DNA of 64,000 bases from Anisodus tanguticus (taxonomy: Eukaryota; Streptophyta; Magnoliopsida; Solanales; Solanaceae), in contig CM067550.1 in the NCBI GenBank assembly GCA_034509755.1, forward strand, positions 3,527,001 to 3,591,000. Reading direction: 5' to 3'. Position numbers and translations under genes: made by a program. Position 1 is the first letter of the stretch; every line of letters begins with the position of its first letter. Positions 11,801 through 22,310 of the stretch are shown here, piece after piece. The notes under the pieces were generated by a model. That model had not been told where the DNA came from. It was given only the letters and a program-made list of their open reading frames with translations, and did not search any database.

Positions 11801-14800
11801 GTTTTATATAACTCTAATATTTTTATTACTTAGTGAATATATGAAAAAATCAGCTTATAAGGCAGCTATTAAAAAAATGTTTGTCAAAATAAAAAAAAAT
11901 TATTCCTATTCCCACTATTTATATTATTGGTTCTGTATTAAATCCTACTATTAAAATAGACGGTACTAAATCACTAATTGAAACTATTTACGATTGTATA
12001 GAAGTACTACCACCTCCAAGTCCCAAAAATCTAAATCACCCACCACCTATTGAACAAACTAAAGAAGAATCTAGCGTAGAACACCAATGCAAAAAAATAT
12101 ATAGATTTTATCAACAAGAAAATGCTAGTAACTTATCGGCTTCCATACCATCTTCATCTTCAACACAACCTCACAAAAGACATGCTGTTTCTGCGGCTAG
12201 TATTGAAAGCCTTAGAAATAGAATGTGCGGCCGTACCTCTACTACTAACCAAATTAGCGAGTTGGATATTTTTGTTTTGCAGGATTCATCGTACCGTACC
12301 AAGAAGTTATCAATGAAGATGGACATGAAGACTTCTTTGAAATTTTGGAGGGAAATGAGAAGACCTTTCCGACACTTTCATTGATGGCCCGAGATGTTTT
12401 GAACATTCAAGCGTTATCAACTGCGTCTAAAAGCGTTTTTTCTGCCGGCAGATATCAAATAGGAGACCACAGACACTCATTATGGGAGACGGCTTGGAAA
12501 TTGCGTATTATTCAGAGATTGGATACGAGCGAAGCGGAGAAGGTGCGGACAACCGGAGATCAACGAAGAAGAAGACGAAAACTACAACGAAATCTTATCC
12601 GAAAGTGGTGGAAGCGACGTAGATCAATTTGACCAACAAATACCAATTCCAACCGAAGAACCACAGGAAATCATCAAGCAATTAGAACAGGTTTTTTTGA
12701 GAATGTAATTTTTTTAATTGCAATTTTATTATGTAATTTGCAACTTTTGGACAACACCACAAAGTTGCAATTTAGATTTTACTTTTTAGACAATTGTATT
12801 TATATTACAAAAAAATCATGTCTATTAAATAATATAAGAGGCACAAAAACAACCTTGGGATGTTTTTATTACACTATCTTGTCTTGTTTATTGAAATTTT
12901 TTATACATATGTTATATTAAAAAAAAAAGAAAAGGAAACCCGCCGGACCCCGCCCCGACACCACCCCGACCCGATTCCGAGGGGATCGGGACTGGAGCAA
13001 GTCCCGCCAGACCCGACCCCGACCCCTTCGCCAGTCCCGCCCCGACCCCGCCAGACCCGAGCCCGGCCCACTGGCCACCTCTACTTATATCAAGAGGGAA
13101 CAAAAGTCAATTCCATGACACCGCCAAAACAAAAGTAGAAAAGGTTCCAGCTTACCATCCAATCAAGCTGAAAGATGAGTATTTAATTTGATAGGGTAAA
13201 ACATTTATGGACTACAGTTGAGAGTAAAAATTTTCCCCCAAGAAAGGAAGAGTAAGTTATGAGGGCAGTTTGGTTGATCCACTTTTCTTTTACGTCCCTT
13301 ATCTTCCACCAAGTAGGGAACCAAAGTAAACGACATGACACCGCCAAAACAAAAGTAGCAAAGGTGTCCAAGCTTACACTTGAATCTGCCTGAAAGATGA
13401 ATATTTAATTTGATAGAGTAAACATTTGTGGACTATAGAAGAGTGCCAAAGACACTTTCTTGAACTGCTAAAGGCGTGCCTAGTGAACACCTAGTAGAAC
13501 ATATTTGTGCATAGCATTGCTTAGAAAGACAACGAGAAAGAATTTGGCTTAAAGATATACTGGTTTTCGTGAATGGAAAATGCAATAGCTTATTTATTGA
13601 CCTACAATTGACCACTTACTTCCTCGAATTATGTTGTTTCTGTTCGGCCTCCTCCCTTCAATGTACAACTGGTGTCCACCAATTTGAACAGTAGATGCCT
13701 GCAGCAAAGTTTTACTTAGATGTCAGTACCTACTCTGAATGTAAATGCAGTAACTAGTCTTAGTTGAAAGTATTAATTGCAAAAAGAAGGCAATAAAAAA
13801 TAGAAAGAGAACGAACAGCATTCCCAACTTCCGCACTACTTCACATGGAATACTTAGAATTTGTGCCAATTTATTTGACTTCATTCATCAAAAATTAGCA
13901 CCTTCTCAATTATTCAAAATTCAAATTACAGTGTCCTGTTTCGCACTCTTTGGAAGATGACGAGTTTGACTAAGAACAGTTTTAGTGAGTCTTAATAGTT
14001 TATCACAAGCTGGTCCAAATGTGAGATAATGGTTTACTTATATTTTTTTTTTGGGGGGGTGGGTGGGTGTTATACTACAGCAATTTTTCACATATTCCCC
14101 TTGTAACCTGACTTTATTTTACCACACTCAAAAGGCAATTACGATGCTCAATTAGAAGTGGAATGACCAAAAACAAAGTCGTGTGTATCTCAGTTCTATT
14201 CCAGTGGTTATATTTGTACTTTTATTTTGTAATTATCATAGTATTCAAATCACATCATTTAAATCAAGACAGGGGGAGTAATAACAGCAAGATAATTTGC
14301 AAGGACCATATCTAGAATCACTAGTCAGAAATGAAGAACTTACGGCTAGGGTATTGAAACTTCAACACAAAAAGTAAAATTGAAGATGGCTCAGAATTTT
14401 GAAATATTAGTTCAAACCTCAATTGCATTCCGAACACCAGTTACATCTTCAAATTCGACAAATGCATAGCATACATCAATGTCCTGCATCAAATCAAATT
14501 CCAGATGAACTTTACTTTGACCTAATCTAGATTCAAGAGTGGGACAAAAAAGATGATAGAACAAACCTTTCGCGTTCTAATGGCAACAGCATCAGGCTTT
14601 AGTTTACCAAACTTTTTGAATTCCTCCTCGATTTCATAAGCAGCCATCGTTGTAGGCACGTTTTTGACATATACAGACTTGACTTCAACTGTGAAAAGTT
14701 CAAAAAAGGAAAATCATTAAAGCCTATCACTCAAATGAGGTCCCCCATAAGAGAGAATACACATCCCTAGCAGACAGGATTATACATTGTACCAAAGTAC

Positions 14801-17800
14801 AATAAACTAACCTTCATCTTCCACAGCTGAAGCCTCTTCTGTGGCCTCTGTTATAGACCTCTCAATAGTATTAGTTGATGGAACTGATGGCAGAGCAGGA
14901 GGCTCTGGCACATGTTGCCATTCTGGAGGAGGAGGAAGTGTAGGTTTGTTGAAAGAAGATTGGGCTGGTCCTCCTTGTGCAGAATTCCCTTTAGTAACTA
15001 ATAACTTCCAATTTTGAATCAAGCAAATAAAATTAGTTCATAGTAAAAGCATACTCAAGACAATATGAGAATTTAATCATCAGGAGAAGTAAACATAATG
15101 GCATACAATAGAAGCATAAGTGTGCTTTTGGGGCTCCGCAACAGGTTCCTCAATAGGACTGGATAAATGGTCTTGTACTGCATTAATTGTACTCTGAAGT
15201 GAGCCGTTTGACTGCGCTGCAAAATTATCTTCAAGGATCTTCTCAGCTTCGGGGACATGCTGAAGCTGTTCCTCCGGCAAACTGTAGTTATCGACTGGTC
15301 CATTATCTTCAATTTTAGGAGCAGCAGCATACTCCCTTGCCTGGATTTCTACACCAAGCATGTAGTTGGGCACTGCAGAAACCATCATTAATCCTTTAAA
15401 TACGCACATTTTCGTTTGCCTCATAGTATTGCAACATTAGCATGCAAAGAAACTGACTTCCAAGTTTTCTTTCAGAAGCATTGACATTTAAGTACATAAC
15501 TTCTCACCAATTCATACTAAAACTTCTTCTCACCAGAAAAAAAGGTAAGAAAATTAGCGAGCTTCGGCATTTGAAGCTACTGGAAGTATTCTCCCCTAAT
15601 GACAATTGACAACTTAGCTTAGGGGTGAAGCATTCACCATGCGCCCCCTCACAGCATGGTTCTGTTCCTACTTTCACACCCCAACACCCTCTCCCCTCCT
15701 CCAAGAAAAGGTAAGAAAGGAAAAGGCCTTAAGTTACATCAAGGAATTTCTTTTCTTTTTTTAGAAGGAAGAAATAGAGAGTAATAGAAACAAAAAGAAG
15801 TGAGAGGATCCTCCCATCAGACCTATCTTAGGATGAAAACCTTGAAGATTGAACTCATACCTTGCTCTTGAAGTGCATTGGAAGCATTTAGCTTGGAATC
15901 AAGGTTAGTCTGTGCTAGATAGGGCATTGGTTGCTGAAGAATTTCCTCCTCATCGGCATAGTGAAAGATATCATTGAGGACAAAGTATCCTTTTTCCTGG
16001 GGTCCAAGGAAAAATGTTTGTACAAACTTCCTACTCCTGTCGATACCTTTCACGTGGACAGAACCTGAAACCATCACAAGGACACCACCATTCCATGATT
16101 CCAAGGAATGAAGTGTTTTAATCTCTATCCCAGTATAATGAAGTGACATGACGAGGGTGTGGATTTGCTGCACAACACAGAAAGAACAATGAAAAAAGGT
16201 AGCAGAATAATTCATATTGGGGCCAAAGGAACATCAGACATGAACCATGTTTATTAGCTAGTTGAACATGACTAGAAGTTATATTAAATTGGAATAGAGT
16301 TATAGAAGTGGCTCAAAGATAATGTTTTCCTCTTTTATCTCTTTGAATCTTTCATTTTTATTAGTATATATTAATTAAAGCATGCAAGTGTCAATCACAC
16401 AGGTAGTTATGATCTTTTCTTTTTTAATAAAGTAACTCATTGTTAGTAATGATACTAAGAAAGAACTCAAGACACCAGGAAAATATGAAGGCCCTTCCGT
16501 AGACGTGTACGCCTTGGGACTCACTTGACAGAAAAGGGGAGCAGTGGTGGAAAGAGCAATATACACAATGGCACTTCTTTTGGATTTCAACTTCTAGAGG
16601 ACAGAGAAAAACCATTAATGCAGCTGACTGGGGAAAAGGAGAATTTGATGCACATTGCTTCTATATTTGTTTTCAGAAAGACGACTTTTAACCTAAGAAT
16701 AAATGATATTTTTGTCATTAGTGTTTTGTTTTGGAATAGGGGTTACTTCATGGAAAAACTCAGAACTAATCTAGAACATATGGACATCATATAGATGACT
16801 GCAGAAACCATGTTCCAGTTAAGGACATGCATCTAGCAAGATGAACCAATCATAGGTTAGCCCAATTATAACCCATATATTAATAGCAATGAGTGAAGCA
16901 ATGATTAGTCATGCCTTAGTAATGAGCTTCAATTAGCACATGACAACTGAAACAACTACACAAAATCAAAAGGGTGCTGGTCCAATGTTAAAGTCAGCCA
17001 TGTATAACACATCAAAAGCAACAAAATGAAGAATATTAATTATCTAAGTAATTTTTGTGCATTCGATGTCCAATTCAATGGATGGATAAATTGGAGAGTG
17101 CTTTAAATTTAATGTTTTAGCTTCTGCTCTTGATCTATTTGTTGCCCAAAAAGACTGTAAAAGCACAAGAATAAGAAACTGCAACTTGGTTTCACCAGTG
17201 TAAATTGAATAAACTTGGATCAGCCGAACTCTAGGACAAAGCAACCAAACTACCAAAAGCACTTAATTGAGAAATAACTTCAAAGAAGGTTTTGCTCATA
17301 AACAAGTACAGAGAAGTAAGGCACTCTAAATAAATACCAGCATTCCTGAAGCAGTCTCCCTGGTGCTGGAATCAATTCGAAGCACAGTACTAGCATCACT
17401 GTATAACTGGTGAACAAAATCCGGTTGTGTTTGTAACATCTGATAATACTGGCCCACAAAGTATGTTCCCACCTGAAACATTACCCAAAACCGCAAAAAG
17501 ATGAAATTGAAATCCTGGCCATTAAAAATCAATCAATCAATATCGGCAACATGAGTCCTCTATATATTCTTCTCTATTTAGGCTCATTTCGTTCTAACTA
17601 ATAAGTAATTTGTCTTCTAAAGAAAAAGTAGGGCTCTATACGGAATAAATGTTCTCTAAATCTCACACTTATCCTTAACGTAAGTGAATGGATAACAACT
17701 AACCCTTAATCTGGTGATCCTAATTATTCCTTAACTAATTGCTTTTCTTTTGGGATCATATATCCTTAACTAGTTGGTATGGTATTGTCAATATATATCG

Positions 17801-18464
17801 TTTGTTTCTACTATGTTTTATTCTTAATTAAGTTTGCATTAATTACTAGATATTGTAGCTCTTTCTTCAGAAAAATTGTCCCTGTTTAGGACATTCAATC
17901 ACTATATCGTGACAACTATAAACATTAACATTTACAGGGAAAATAAACACAACAAAAATATTTACCTCTAGTAGTTTCTATATCTCTTAAAAGAGTGGAT
18001 ATACGCATATCCATATAGATTTCACCTTTCTACTAATGAACTTTTACAATGTCAAGTCACTTAAAATCCAATTCAACGCGGACCGGTAACTAGCAAAACA
18101 GAGTATGCGACCTTTTACAACAGATAAAACTACACTGACAGTGTAATTAACAACTTAAATCCATCCATATATAACCAAATATATAAAATAATCCAAACAG
18201 CTAAACCTAAAACTACTCACAATACTCAACTAGTACTTTACAAATGAATAAAACATAAATGTAATTAACAACTTAAATCCATCCATATATAACCAAATAT
18301 ATAAAATACTCCAAACAGCTAAACCTAAAACGACTCACAATAATCAACTAGTACTTTACAAATGAATAAAACATAAATGTAAAAAACGGCAAAAACAAGG
18401 ACAAAATGGTAAAAAGCTTATAGACCTGAGCAGCAGTAACTGGCAAGTGAAAAGGCGTCGCCAT
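8831..18464 (-). CDS. G3BP: G3BP-like protein: NTF2-like domain, RRM and RGG tail, nine exons
   Basis: Minus-strand exons: 18426-18464, 17338-17472, 15861-16167, 15107-15372, 14812-15004, 14567-14688, 14418-14483, 13620-13698, 8831-9006. Phases agree and give 460 aa, the usual size for plant G3BPs. Residues about 10-128 are NTF2-like (VGTYFVGQYY, the SLHYTGIEI..HS..SW core, and FFL.PQ.KGYFVLNDIF). A Pro/Glu-rich linker follows. The RRM spans about 316-393, with RNP2 VYVKNV and RNP1-like CYAFVEFE. The last exon is an RGG box (GRGRG, GGRGFGRGG). G3BPs are cytosolic RNA-binding scaffolds of stress granules and plant homologues act in stress and immunity; that role is inferred from family. The start is fixed by MATPFHLPVTAAQ in a short first exon. 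Intron 8 contains a hAT element. A truncated paralogue lies at 27.5-33.0 kb. Confidence 0.93.
9656..13083 (+). mobile_element. Degenerate autonomous hAT transposon inside G3BP intron 8
   Basis: The 22-bp terminal inverted repeats share TGGCCAGTGGGCCGGG; the ends are TAGTGC and TAGAGG before that core. An identical 8-bp target duplication, CTTATATC, lies at 9648-9655 and 13084-13091. Length is 3428 bp. Both subterminal regions are extremely C-rich on the + strand with repeated CCCGACCCC-like motifs. A TATA-like CTATAAATA lies near 9966-9973, before the transposase relic. Eight-bp TSD plus TAG-starting TIRs are diagnostic of hAT. It lies within an intron in antisense to G3BP and leaves splice sites untouched. 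Confidence 0.93.
10285..12632 (+). pseudogene. hAT transposase, frameshifted
   Basis: The N-terminal frame starts at 10285. A frameshift precedes the BED zinc finger near 10576-10745 (WTFFDRD, CKICKN, then H-x4-H in RHVVSAH). The catalytic-core region follows: VSITSDI.HS near 11110, the LDNASSN segment near 11320, and CACHIYNLIVKDG near 11405. The usual TRWNS motif reads TR-stop-NS near 11590. The C-terminal hAT dimerisation region (LSLMARDVLNIQALS, SVFSAGRYQIGDHRHSL) lies near 12370-12480. Multiple frameshifts and stops mean no full-length transposase. The domain order is normal for hAT. Confidence 0.9.
13226..13442. repeat. Tandem copy of the hAT-flanking intron segment
   Basis: About 215 bp here (CCAAGAAAGGAAGAGTAAGT to TGTGGACTATAGAAG) duplicate the sequence that flanks the hAT insertion (about 9578-9655 plus 13092-13224). 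The paralogous G3BP copy at 27986-28205 has this unit only once and without the hAT. It is a local duplication in intron 8. Confidence 0.75.
14034..14060. repeat. Poly-T/poly-G low-complexity tract in a G3BP intron
   Basis: A run of T is followed by a GGGGGGGTGGGTGGGTG tract in intron 7 (13699-14417). The paralogue lacks it. It could be slippage or a small insertion, and has no other recognisable feature. Confidence 0.5.
18142..18377. repeat. Two-copy 118-bp tandem repeat in G3BP intron 1
   Basis: Two nearly identical 118-bp units begin at 18142 and 18260 (each starting TGTAATTAACAACTTAAATC). Only a few bases differ, so the duplication is recent. It lies in intron 1, close to the first exon. 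Confidence 0.9.
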
Positions 18465-18790
18465 TTCTTATGACGGCGGCAGCGGAAAACCTAGATCTAC
18501 AAAAAATCTGAAATACACAAACCAAAAACCCTAGATTTCACAACATTCACATTCACATTGCCGCAAGTATAAAAAAACCAGTAGAGTAATTTTTATTTTC
18601 CTTTACTTTCACAACAGTAAAAATAGCAATGAGTTTGATTTCTAGAGAGAGAAAAAAATGGAGTGATGGGTTGAGGTTTTAGAGAACAGAGACCACTGGT
18701 TGTAATATGCTTAGTAGAGAGAGAGAGAATTGATGAACTATATATATAAGTATACTAGCAACGACAAGTCCAACATAGAGCTTCATCTTA
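18465..18790 (-). promoter_or_regulatory. Probable promoter and 5' UTR of the G3BP gene
   Basis: Immediately upstream of the minus-strand ATG at 18464. A GA/CT microsatellite at about 18714-18728 gives a CT-rich leader on the sense strand, common in plant 5' UTRs. A TATATATATA stretch near 18740-18750 could supply a TATA element. The start site is not defined by sequence alone. Confidence 0.45.
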
Positions 18791-21378
18791 ATTGTTTTGG
18801 CTTGTTTAAAAAAATATCCTTTTTTAGTATTTTATTTTGACTTTTTTCTTATTTTAAAAAATTATATAAATATAACTTTTAAAAATTTACCTCACCGGAT
18901 ATCCTTAGATTTGATTTTAGTTTACTCATATATTATTCAACCTTACAGATAAAATATTTATTTATTATTTACCTTATAGATAACTGACATTTTTTCATAA
19001 AAAATTTTAATTTGCTCAAATCGAATTTCTAGACCATGATAAAAAAAATCCTATAAGTAACAAGAAAATTAAAAATTAGTAATTCACTAAATAATTATAA
19101 ATTTTTAGTTTGCATATTCTCTTTTACTTACAAATTATTTATCTTTTCTCATAAATGAAAATTAGACAACCAAGAATCTTAATTGCACAAACCTCCCGTC
19201 ACCCGGAATTTAAGAGTTATGGATTAAAAAATGAAATATTGGGAGGGATGTTCAAACACACATTCCCCTAAGTGTCTAAACCTTTGAAGTTCCATATGAA
19301 ATTCAAAGCACCAAATTGTCTTTTTGGTTTTTATAGTATTTTTAAAATTGTTATACCCAATTTTTTATATAATTATACATAATCTGCATATGGTTTAACG
19401 GTGCTGGAGCATGTTAAAATAAATGTAGGTCCACCCCTACCGGTCAGTTATGTAACGTCGAGATTCCAAATATGATTTTCACAAGGATAAAACAAAAAAT
19501 GTTTCCACACTCCACATTTTGCGGTTCTTCCTTTTTTCTTACATTTTGCTATTTAAAGAGTAATAAATTTTTATTATGTATTTTGAGAACCAATAATTAA
19601 GGGTAAAATAAAAAATGTTTCCGCACTCCACATCTTACGGTTCTTCCTTTTTCCTATTTTTTGCTATTTAAAGAGTAATAAATTTCTATTATGTATCTTG
19701 AGAACCAGTAATTTCAACTACACGATATTAACAATGATATTAACAGCCATAATCACATTTAAATGTAAAATGATATTTAAATTTACAAGTAATAGGGATT
19801 AATGTATTCTGATTTTAGTGACTGTGTTATCAGACTTATCATTATTGACCTTCAATTATATTACGGGGTATTTGACATACAGCTAAGTCTACTAATGGAC
19901 AATCATGGTACTAAATTTTGTAGGTGAAGAACCACTACTTAAAGGCCATGCCTCTAAAGTCTAAACAGTGGCCAATACATTCCGATTAAAATCTCGAAGA
20001 AAAACAAAACAAACAATAGCTCTTGCAAGATTTGTAGTAACAACTCATGTTAGGAGTTACAGCCAACACCAATATTGAGAGAGAAAAAAGCTACAAGACC
20101 AGATAGATAGAAGACTTTCTTTGTTAAGGGCAATTTGGTCATACAAATATTTGATGGGCATCTAATTCAACTTTTAACTTAGAGGCTTCTAATTTTTAAT
20201 ATAACTAATTTTCGAACACGTGCATTGCAAGTCCATGCTAATTAGTACTAATTTCTTAGAATATTAGAAGTAATATTAGAATAAGTGTGTGATGAGTTGC
20301 AGAAAGTTGAAAGGGCATAATGCATTCTCAAATTGATGACTAATGAGCTTATACATTCTATTTTTATTATTTTTGCAAAGTACAACTTTACTGGAAATTA
20401 CTAAATGAAGTTGAAGGGATATCCTTTATTTTCAAGAGAGAGAAACATTTCTTTAGCATTGTTTTTTATTACTTTGATCTCTATTATATTGTATACAATA
20501 TACAACCTTTCTTATTCATTTTTAATACATCAAATATTCATATTTTTTGGCGAATATTGGACCACTCAGATATTCAATCTAGCTGATATTTGAACAACAC
20601 ATATGTAAATGTATGATTATAAATACTTTACATCTTAAAGTTTGTGCTATGTTTTTAAGAAACTTTAACCTCCGCTTTTTAAGAAGTTATTTTCGAATGA
20701 AAGTAATGTTTTGTAGAAGTTTTGAAAATTCAATTAACATATGTCTCTGTTGGAATGGCTAGGAGATCATTGTCAACTTCATGGCAAAAAAGAATTATCG
20801 TAGTAGTTATTTATTGTAGAGATATTTAATAAGTATTGGCATATATATAAAAATTAAGTTGATGTGTATTAATCATAATTGCATGTATAGGTATCCTTTA
20901 GTACCAAAAGAAAAATATAGGTATCCTTTGTCTGATTCAAACATATGAGTCCTTTCATCAATTCTGTGAATTTGATAAAAAAAAATATTAGTTGAATCAT
21001 ATATTTTTATATATTATAAAATATAACACGACAATACGTTAACATGGACGTGTTATGTGTGAGCATGCAACACTGGATGGACACCATGGATTGAATATAA
21101 GCCGTCATTAGTTTTGAAGCTAGCAGTCACACAGTGCATCTTTGTTGAAAGATTGAGCCATATAATACTTTCTAAAAATTACTCAAAGAAAAATAAATAT
21201 ATAATTATGATAGACAATGAAAGTGAAGAAAATAATATAAGAGAGTGTACCATTGTTTGCAAAAAAATGTTGAAAGTATATCAAGCCGTAAGTAATTTCA
21301 GGGCAAAAGCATATATTGATGTGGTAAAGGACCAAAGGTTAAGCTAATAACTTGGAGTTTTCCAGCATTTTATAGCAT
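18791..21378. other. AT-rich intergenic region
   Basis: Long AT-rich stretch with a 116-bp tandem repeat (19485-19715). No gene was recognised. The open frames at 20405-20593 and 21114-21347 are short, AT-driven and lack domains. Confidence 0.5.
19485..19715. repeat. Two-copy 116-bp tandem repeat
   Basis: The unit with ATGTTTCC.CACTCCACAT, GGTTCTTCCTTTTT and ATTTAAAGAGTAATAAATTT occurs at about 19485 and 19601 with scattered mismatches. It is an older duplication than the 118-bp one in G3BP intron 1. Confidence 0.8.
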
Positions 21379-22310
21379 CTAATAAAGTTTATCACATTTT
21401 AAACATTCCCCGATCTGGGACTTATCAGAATCCCTTTCCTTTTCAGAGGAACTACTGCTACCATATTGTTTTTCCTTTTTAAGAAACTTTTTAAAGTTTC
21501 TGGTGATTAATGTCATCTCGTCTTCATCTTCAATTTCAGAGGCCTTGAGAGCTAGAGATCTTCCCGTACGTGCTTCCTCATTCCTGGAATTCTCCATATC
21601 CATTTCATATGTCTTCAAGTTACCAACTAGTTCATCAAGTGAAGTACTTTTTATGTCCTTAGCCTCCCGTATTGTAGTAACCTTCATCTTGAAGGCATTT
21701 GGTAAGGTCCTCATAATTTTATCTATAGAATCATCAGTGGTAATGATCTTTTCCAGCGATGTCAGCTCATTCACAATGGAGGTATACCTAGTGAACATCT
21801 CAACAATTGTTTCTCCAGATTTCAGTTTGAAATTTTCATAGTTAGTAGCAAGCATGACCTTTCTGAATTCCTTACTTGACTTGTGCCTTTTGTGAGCATT
21901 TTTTAGAGCATCCCATATATGTTTAGTCTTAGTACACCCAGAGATCCTGTTGTACTCATTAGGTCCGAGTCTGCATATCAAAACGTTCTTGGCCTTGACA
22001 TTCTTTCCAAGCATCTTGTAATCAGTCTCAGTGTACTCACCTTTTCCCTTCTTTTACATTTGTTCCATCAGCGTCCTTCTTGGTAGGGTACTTTGGTCCT
22101 TCAATGACCCTGTCTCATAGCTCGTAATCTTCTGCTTGTAAATGATCCCCATACGAGCTTTCCACCAAATATAGTACTGTCCACTGAACATTGGTGGTCT
22201 CTGAGGTGATTGTTCTTCACCGTGTCTAATTGGTGGTGCAACATTAATCATGATATGTGTTAGCCTTTTAATTAGAATCCGCTCTAATACCAATTGATAT
22301 TCTGCATTAC
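21379..22310 (-). pseudogene. Fragment of Copia-type gag (UBN2) with primer-binding site
   Basis: Minus-strand gag of the UBN2 type. The N-terminal RPPMFSGQYYIWWKARM is at about 22190; the rest (NEYNRISGC, WDAL, ETIVEMFTRYTSIVNELTSL, DELVGNLKTYEM) spans 21379-22014. A stop separates the two parts near 22054. It ends at C-L-K-C-D, the start of a CCHC knuckle, where the element is truncated. Just upstream, near 22290, TTGGTATTAGAGC matches an initiator-Met tRNA primer-binding site. No protease, integrase or RT follows. Confidence 0.8.

Noticed and set aside
12860..13138. ORFs at the hAT right end
   Set aside because: Low-complexity Pro/Arg or Gly text from the C-rich array; not genes.
15073..15424. 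Two overlapping minus ORFs read as separate genes
   Set aside because: They overlap exon 4 of G3BP; only the frame joining exons 3 and 5 is coding.
15504..15704. 66-aa minus ORF, repeated at 32045-32245
   Set aside because: Conserved only because the intron was duplicated with the G3BP segment; it lies in intron 3 and has no domain.
18142..18377. Direct repeats considered as a CRISPR or satellite array
   Set aside because: Only two adjacent 118-bp units without spacers, in an intron of a plant gene.
20405..21347. Short + ORFs in AT-rich DNA
   Set aside because: No domains and hydrophobic text expected from AT-rich sequence.
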